37,727 bases of DNA, taken from contig CAIVSY010000094.1 of the NCBI GenBank assembly GCA_903908715.1, positions 1 through 37,727 of the forward strand, written 5' to 3'. The translations under genes and the position numbers were made by a program. Shown in pieces: positions 33,638-37,727 of this stretch (position 1 is the stretch's first letter; each line of letters begins with the position of its first letter). Origin of the DNA: an uncultured bacterium. Its GTDB lineage: Bacteria > Verrucomicrobiota > Kiritimatiellia > CAIKKV01 > CAITUY01. A model generated the notes under the pieces. The model ran no database searches, had not been told where the DNA came from, and was given only the letters and a program-made list of their open reading frames with translations.

Positions 33638-34323
33638 TAGCGTCCCCCCGCGTCTTCCAGGCGAAACTCGAAGGTTACCTCGCAATCGGAATCCACAACT
33701 TGCCCGTTCCTGCGGGCGGGATGAAACGCCGCCTGGCGCACCGCGGCGGCCGCCACCTCATCGAGTTCATCAGACCCGCTACCTTGCACAACCCAGACCG
33801 CCTGCACTTTGCCTGAGGCACTCACTCGCACTGTCATCCGCACCCGCCCCTCCTCCCCGCGCCGTCTCGCGGCAAACGGGTATTTCGGGCGTGTAATCCG
33901 ATCCAGTCCGGCCGGGCGGTCGGTTCCGGTGGCCGGCCCAACCGTCGCACTTGCTGTTCCAACCGCGGATGGCAGGGATTCTCCCGGCAGTGCATCATCC
34001 CCCGCCGAAACCCGGATGGCCGCAACCTTGGGCGATGCCGAAAAGACAGGCGGATCCGAAATCGAGGGAGCGGGTTCCATCCCGGGCATATCCGGAGCCA
34101 GCCGCACTGACCGGGGCTCAGATGCTTCAGAACGCTCGATAAAATCCGCACTCGCCTTCTGCTCTTCCGGCAACAGGATCTCCACTTCCCGCGCCGCACC
34201 CGGCAATCCGTCTTCCACCAGGGTTCGAACGGCAGGCGGCAGAAGCCCCAGCAGGAAGAAGACCGCACCATGCAGGACAAGCGCCAGCAGACAGGCAAGA
34301 GCCAGATCTTGTTTGCGGTTCAC
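33637..34323 (-). CDS. tonB: TonB-family energy transducer
   Basis: The 228-residue product has one N-terminal membrane helix (LALACLLALVLHGAVFFLLGL), a middle linker of low complexity, and a TonB C-terminal domain from about 140 (RPKYPFAARRRGEEGRVRMTVRVSASG, then VRQAAFHPARRNG). TonB passes energy from ExbB-ExbD to the outer-membrane receptor. The start is GTG at 34323 and overlaps the exbD stop (GTGA). Its place after btuB, exbB and exbD suggests a dedicated TonB for cobalamin uptake. Confidence 0.92.
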   Translation of the reverse strand: MNRKQDLALACLLALVLHGAVFFLLGLLPPAVRTLVEDGLPGAAREVEILLPEEQKASADFIERSEASEPRSVRLAPDMPGMEPAPSISDPPVFSASPKVAAIRVSAGDDALPGESLPSAVGTASATVGPATGTDRPAGLDRITRPKYPFAARRRGEEGRVRMTVRVSASGKVQAVWVVQGSGSDELDEVAAAAVRQAAFHPARRNGQVVDSDCEVTFEFRLEDAGGR

Positions 34324-34730
34324 GGGCTTATATCCGGATTCACGAGAAACGACAGTTGCGTAATACCATGATCCCGCAAACGCGCGATCAGTTCCACCGC
34401 AACACCAAGATCAGCCGAGCGGTCCCCCTGGATCAAAACGGGCAGCCCCGGCTGCAGACGCGCCATGGCCGCCACTTCGGGCAGAATCTGCGCCAAGGTC
34501 AGCGTGCGGCCTTCCAGCACCAGCGAATTGCTCGCGGTAATCGTGATGACCAGGCTTTTGGCCGCGACGGCTTTCCCGGGCCCGGACGGAAGCGCGACCT
34601 TAACCCCGCGTTCCACCGTCATGCGAACCATGGCGTAGATAAAAAACACCAGGAGCAGGAAGATAATATCGATCAGGGGAACGATCTCGATACGCCCCTT
34701 CCGATCCTCATAACCGCTGCTTAGCCGCAT
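34320..34730 (-). CDS. exbD: ExbD/TolR-family proton-channel subunit
   Basis: The 136-residue product has the ExbD form: a short cytoplasmic N terminus, one membrane helix with the proton-carrying Asp in PLIDIIFLLLVFFIYAM, and a periplasmic domain ending PVLIQGDRSADLGV and GITQLSFLVNP. I start at ATG 34730 (MRLSSGYEDRKG), after GGAGAGGG, which overlaps the exbB end by 23 bases; the frame extends upstream to 34760. It works with ExbB to power TonB. Confidence 0.93.
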   Translation of the reverse strand: MRLSSGYEDRKGRIEIVPLIDIIFLLLVFFIYAMVRMTVERGVKVALPSGPGKAVAAKSLVITITASNSLVLEGRTLTLAQILPEVAAMARLQPGLPVLIQGDRSADLGVAVELIARLRDHGITQLSFLVNPDISP

Positions 34731-35340
34731 GGGCCCGCCCTCTCCGGTAGGCCACCTCAAACTGTGTGGCCACCTGCTCGATCCGCTTGGTCGCCGCCTG
34801 GACGCGCGACACGAGGTAGTTGAACGCCACCAGCGTCGGCAGCGCCACAGTCAGCCCGGCCGCGGTCGTGATCAACGCCTCGGCAATCCCGGTGCTGATG
34901 GCGCGCGGATCCCCCATCTGGCTGCTGCCGAGGAGATCGAACGAGCGGATAATCCCGGTGACCGTTCCCAGAATTCCGAGCAGAGGAGCCATTGTGACAA
35001 TGGTGTCCAGAATCGCCAGACCCTGCTTCATCCGCGCAATCTCGTCGGCCGCCGCCACCTCCATGCTCTCGCGCAACCCGTGTTCACGGTGCGACAAGCC
35101 CGTGAGCAGTACACGGGCCACCGCATCCGGCTGCTGCTCATTCAACGCCAGAGCCTTTTCATATTCCGCCTGTTCCGTATGAAGGAACAGGCGGTCTATG
35201 AGCGGACGGCTCTCCCGTCGTTTCTCCCGCCACCAGAAGAGGAGGCGTTCGATCGCGATCGTGGCGGCCACAAGGGAACACAGGAGCAACGGCCACATGA
35301 CCGGCCCACCTCTTGTGAATAATGTCATCGCTGTATTCAT
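34708..35340 (-). CDS. exbB: ExbB/TolQ-family proton-channel subunit
   Basis: The 210-residue product has three membrane helices (about 15-34, 118-139, 155-177), with LDTIVTMAPLLGILGTVTGIIRSF and ISTGIAEALITTAAGLTVALP, the ExbB/TolQ/MotA signature. It is the large subunit of the TonB motor in the inner membrane. It begins 43 bases after the btuB stop, at ATG 35340, with a weak Shine-Dalgarno site; ATG at residue 5 is an alternative. ExbB and TolQ cannot be told apart by sequence alone, but the btuB neighbour favours ExbB. Confidence 0.92.
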   Translation of the reverse strand: MNTAMTLFTRGGPVMWPLLLCSLVAATIAIERLLFWWREKRRESRPLIDRLFLHTEQAEYEKALALNEQQPDAVARVLLTGLSHREHGLRESMEVAAADEIARMKQGLAILDTIVTMAPLLGILGTVTGIIRSFDLLGSSQMGDPRAISTGIAEALITTAAGLTVALPTLVAFNYLVSRVQAATKRIEQVATQFEVAYRRGRAHAAKQRL

Positions 35341-35383
35341 AATGCCCGATCACCCGTTCCGGGAGAGGATCCCTGCCTCGCCT

Positions 35384-37255
35384 TCAAAACGTCATCTTCA
35401 CGCCGCCATACGCCGCGCGGCCCGGTGTTCCATACCCGAAGACCTCTTCATACTCTTCATCGAACAGGTTTTCAACCCTGCCGAAGACCGTCAGGTTCTC
35501 GCGGACATCGTACTCGGCGCGAAGTCCCGCCAGCACATAGCTGTCCAGCGTAAGGGTTTCATAGGCGGCATAGTCAATATCCTTGCGGTCCCCCGTATAC
35601 AGGAGGCTGGCCGTTCCCCGCGCCTTGGCAGTGAAGGCATACGTCGCGTCCAGAGAAGCCTTGTTGCGGGGCCGCCGTTCCAACACCGTCCCGGTCTCCT
35701 TGTTCTCCGTTTCGGTGTAGGTGTAGGAGGCCCGGAGGGTAAGGTCATCCACCGGCCGGGCGGCCACAAAGACCTCCATGCCCTGGGCCTCCGCCTCTCC
35801 CACATTGGCATAGCGCGACAGCGCGAAATCGTAGTCAATCATGTCCTTGAACTTGTTGCGGAAGAACGTCGCGCCCGCCGTGATCCGGCCTTCCATCAGG
35901 TCCTGCTCGACCCCTGCGTCCCAGCCGAGACTGGCTTCAGGATCCAGGTCCGGGCTGCCGTAGGCCGAGTACAACTGGAAAAGGGACGGTGCCTTGAACC
36001 CCGTTCCGCAGGACCCCTTGATCCGGGTCCCTGTACCGGGCACCGCATACACCGGCGCCACACGCCAGGTGGCCTCGGAACCAAACGCACTGTGGTCATC
36101 CACACGCACACCCGCCACCGCGGAAACCGGGCCGGCCGTGAAATGATCCTGCACGTAGGCGGCCTTGTTGCGGGCGATGTGCCGGTCAAACCGGTCGATA
36201 TACCCCGCCGCCTCGTACACCGATTCGGCAGCCTCCTCCTCGTATTCCAGTCCAGCCGTCAACAGGTTGACCTCGCCAATCCGCAGGTCGTTCTGCCAAT
36301 CAACCTTGCGAAGCTGGCTGTCGAACGAAGATGCGCCCAGGCTGCTGAAATCATCGCGCTGGTGATCCACAATCGCTCCACCCAGCCTCTGCTTCCAGCG
36401 TCCATCCAGCAGGTTCATCCGGCCATTGCCCCCGACGAGCAGGCGATCGGACTCGGCATGGTCGTCGGAGTCGACAGGTCGGCCGTCCAGGAAGCCATCA
36501 TAGTCGCTGTTGGAACGGGTCCAGCGCACCAGGCCTTCGGCATCGAATTCCGTGGAAGGCGTCCATCCAAACCGGCCGGACAGCTCTGTGCTGTCGTACC
36601 CGTCCTTCTCGGTATTGCCGCTCTTTTCGCTGGCGCTGGAAATCCCTTCGGAATCCTGGCGCGATGCGCCCACCGCGAAATGGCCGCGCCTGTCACCACC
36701 ACGAACCTCGAGGCTCTCGTTCCAGGTATGGAAGGACCCGCCCTCGACTTTGGCCCCGCCCGATACCGGCCCCTGCCCCTTGCGGGTGATGATATTGACC
36801 ACACCGCCGATCGCGTCGGCGCCATACAATGTGCTCTGGGGCCCTCTCAGCACCTCGATGCGCTCAATATTCTCGACCGGAATCGTGGAAAGATCGACGC
36901 CCCGGCCCGGCTTGACCGGATCATTCAGTTCCACGCCATCGACCAGCACAAGGACCTGCTCGGACTGCGATCCGCGGATATAACCCGCCCCAATCGAGCC
37001 GCGGCCGCCGCTCTGGGTCAGGTCAACCCCCGGCACCCCCCGCAAAGCATCCAGGATCGAAACGCTCTGCCGCGCCTGCAATTGTTCCGCATCCACCACT
37101 GTCACGGAACTTCCCACCACGGCCGCAGGCACCTCCACCCGCGTCGCGGTCACCACGATCGGCGCCGATGCACTTCCCGCCGTATTCGTCTGCCCTGCCG
37201 CCCAGCCCGCCGCCAGGAAAATCCCGGCCACCATCCCGACATACTGCTTCCTCAT
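35384..37255 (-). CDS. btuB: TonB-dependent outer-membrane receptor, BtuB-like (cobalamin uptake)
   Basis: The 623-residue product has a signal peptide (MRKQYVGMVAGIFLAAGWAAGQ) and a TonB box just after it (APIVVTATR). The plug domain follows (ILDALRGVPGVDL, RGSQSEQVLVLVDGVELND, IERIEVLRGPQSTLYGADAIGGVVNI), then a beta-barrel ending in GGVKMTF with the C-terminal Phe. A cobalamin riboswitch upstream supports B12 or corrinoid as ligand. I use ATG 37255, after AAGGGAG; a frame open to 37519 would run through the riboswitch and is not real. It is the first gene of btuB-exbB-exbD-tonB-EEP. Confidence 0.93.
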   Translation of the reverse strand: MRKQYVGMVAGIFLAAGWAAGQTNTAGSASAPIVVTATRVEVPAAVVGSSVTVVDAEQLQARQSVSILDALRGVPGVDLTQSGGRGSIGAGYIRGSQSEQVLVLVDGVELNDPVKPGRGVDLSTIPVENIERIEVLRGPQSTLYGADAIGGVVNIITRKGQGPVSGGAKVEGGSFHTWNESLEVRGGDRRGHFAVGASRQDSEGISSASEKSGNTEKDGYDSTELSGRFGWTPSTEFDAEGLVRWTRSNSDYDGFLDGRPVDSDDHAESDRLLVGGNGRMNLLDGRWKQRLGGAIVDHQRDDFSSLGASSFDSQLRKVDWQNDLRIGEVNLLTAGLEYEEEAAESVYEAAGYIDRFDRHIARNKAAYVQDHFTAGPVSAVAGVRVDDHSAFGSEATWRVAPVYAVPGTGTRIKGSCGTGFKAPSLFQLYSAYGSPDLDPEASLGWDAGVEQDLMEGRITAGATFFRNKFKDMIDYDFALSRYANVGEAEAQGMEVFVAARPVDDLTLRASYTYTETENKETGTVLERRPRNKASLDATYAFTAKARGTASLLYTGDRKDIDYAAYETLTLDSYVLAGLRAEYDVRENLTVFGRVENLFDEEYEEVFGYGTPGRAAYGGVKMTF

Positions 37256-37356
37256 TCGTTGACTCCCTTTCCGTCTTGCTGTTATGGGTTTCCTCATCTG
37301 CCCTCCGCCCCCTTCCGCCGTGTTCCAGCAAGACCAACGCTCTCTCGACGCCCCGG

Positions 37357-37396
37357 AAAACAAAAACCTCCGGTCCCCGCAAGGGAACCGAAGGTT
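37357..37396 (-). terminator. Riboswitch-controlled intrinsic terminator before btuB
   Basis: On the minus strand a 14-bp stem with two G-U pairs (arms 37383-37396 and 37365-37378, loop UUGC) is followed by a U-rich run (UUUUGUUUU). It lies between the cobalamin riboswitch and the btuB ATG and is the likely expression platform. A small stable hairpin, GCGGC-GAGA-GCCGC (37450-37463), stands between it and the aptamer. Confidence 0.85.
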
Positions 37397-37481
37397 GATG
37401 CAAAACGGCACACGTCCCACCTTCTCTTCCATCGCGAAAGAGGGGTCTGGCGGCTCTCGCCGCACACCCGATGAACATGAA

Positions 37482-37680
37482 ACAAAACGTCTTCTGACTT
37501 CCGGCTTCAAACCTAACACCCAGCCTTCCCCCTGGTTACAGGAGTGGCCCCCGGGCTTCGTATCCGGTTACAGCGGCGCGACCGTATCCGATTTTCACGG
37601 ATTTCCGTTCTTGCTTCACGGCTTCTGGTTGCCAAAGAACTCGCAGGAGCATACCATGCCTCCAAACGATGACAAGAATT
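37482..37680 (-). ncRNA. Cobalamin riboswitch (AdoCbl/B12 aptamer)
   Basis: On the minus strand the conserved blocks occur in order: GGAAATCCGTGAAAATC, ACGGTCGCGCCGCTGTAACC (across 37566-37585), CCACTCCTG, GGGGGAAGGC, and the B12-box AGTCAGAAGAC (37489-37499). Spacing and order match the cobalamin family. The 5' edge is uncertain by about 15 bases. It controls the B12 operon: bound cobalamin should favour the terminator at 37357-37396. Bases 37681-37727 upstream hold no feature I can name; the promoter is probably here or just outside the window. Confidence 0.93.
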
Positions 37681-37727
37681 TTGATCCTTCTATCCGGTCT
37701 TGGGTTCTGCGCCTGCGCCGCAATGGC

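Noticed and set aside
37256..37519. Upstream extension of btuB
   Set aside because: It would translate through the riboswitch terminator. The signal peptide and Shine-Dalgarno site place the start at 37255.

Overview
The window is bacterial, GC-rich (clearly above 60% by eye), densely coded, and most starts have Shine-Dalgarno sites. The cluster of MoxR, DUF58, BatA-like, giant DUF4175-like and alpha/alpha-toroid genes, the heptanucleotide repeats, a stand-alone 23S-intervening-sequence-type four-helix protein and a secreted GHL10-like protein with thrombospondin type 3 repeats together suggest the Planctomycetes-Verrucomicrobia-Chlamydiae group, perhaps Kiritimatiellota or a relative. This is an inference from gene content. 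Hybrid cluster protein with an Fnr-type operator fits an anaerobe or facultative anaerobe. No tRNA, rRNA, transposase or integrase was seen.

Region 1 (1-8811, minus strand) is a type I-C CRISPR-Cas locus in the order cas3, cas5, cas8c, cas7, cas4, four-helix-bundle gene, cas1, cas2, leader, array. Only the leader-proximal repeat and most of the first spacer lie inside the window. Two things are odd: cas1 is split by a single-base frameshift, and a four-helix-bundle gene is translationally coupled between cas4 and cas1, with seven-base-period repeats at its upstream edge and inside cas4. A strong intrinsic terminator separates the locus from hcp.

Region 2 (8829-11977): hcp (minus) and a GT4 glycosyltransferase (plus) diverge from a region carrying a TTGAC-N4-ATCAA palindrome placed for class II activation of hcp.

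Region 3 (11968-29847) is the core of the window. A six-gene minus-strand operon (MoxR ATPase, DUF58, BatA-like, VWA membrane protein, giant coiled-coil DUF4175-like protein, secreted toroid protein) has almost no gaps. It starts from a good -24/-12 sigma-54 promoter. Divergent from it is an enhancer-binding protein with an FHA domain (phosphothreonine reader) and a GAFTGA loop. Convergent with that gene is a membrane-anchored Hanks-type Ser/Thr kinase. Four related octamers lie about 100-150 bp upstream of the predicted sigma-54 start, where an enhancer should be. I read this as a self-contained circuit: kinase, FHA activator, sigma-54 RNA polymerase, MoxR/VWA envelope complex. This is the best candidate for an undescribed system here.

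Region 4 (29993-32326) is a secreted GHL10-like glycosidase. Region 5 (32558-37727, minus) is a vitamin B12 uptake operon: a cobalamin riboswitch followed by an intrinsic terminator controls a BtuB-like receptor with its own exbB, exbD and tonB, plus a membrane-anchored endonuclease/exonuclease/phosphatase-family protein coupled to tonB.
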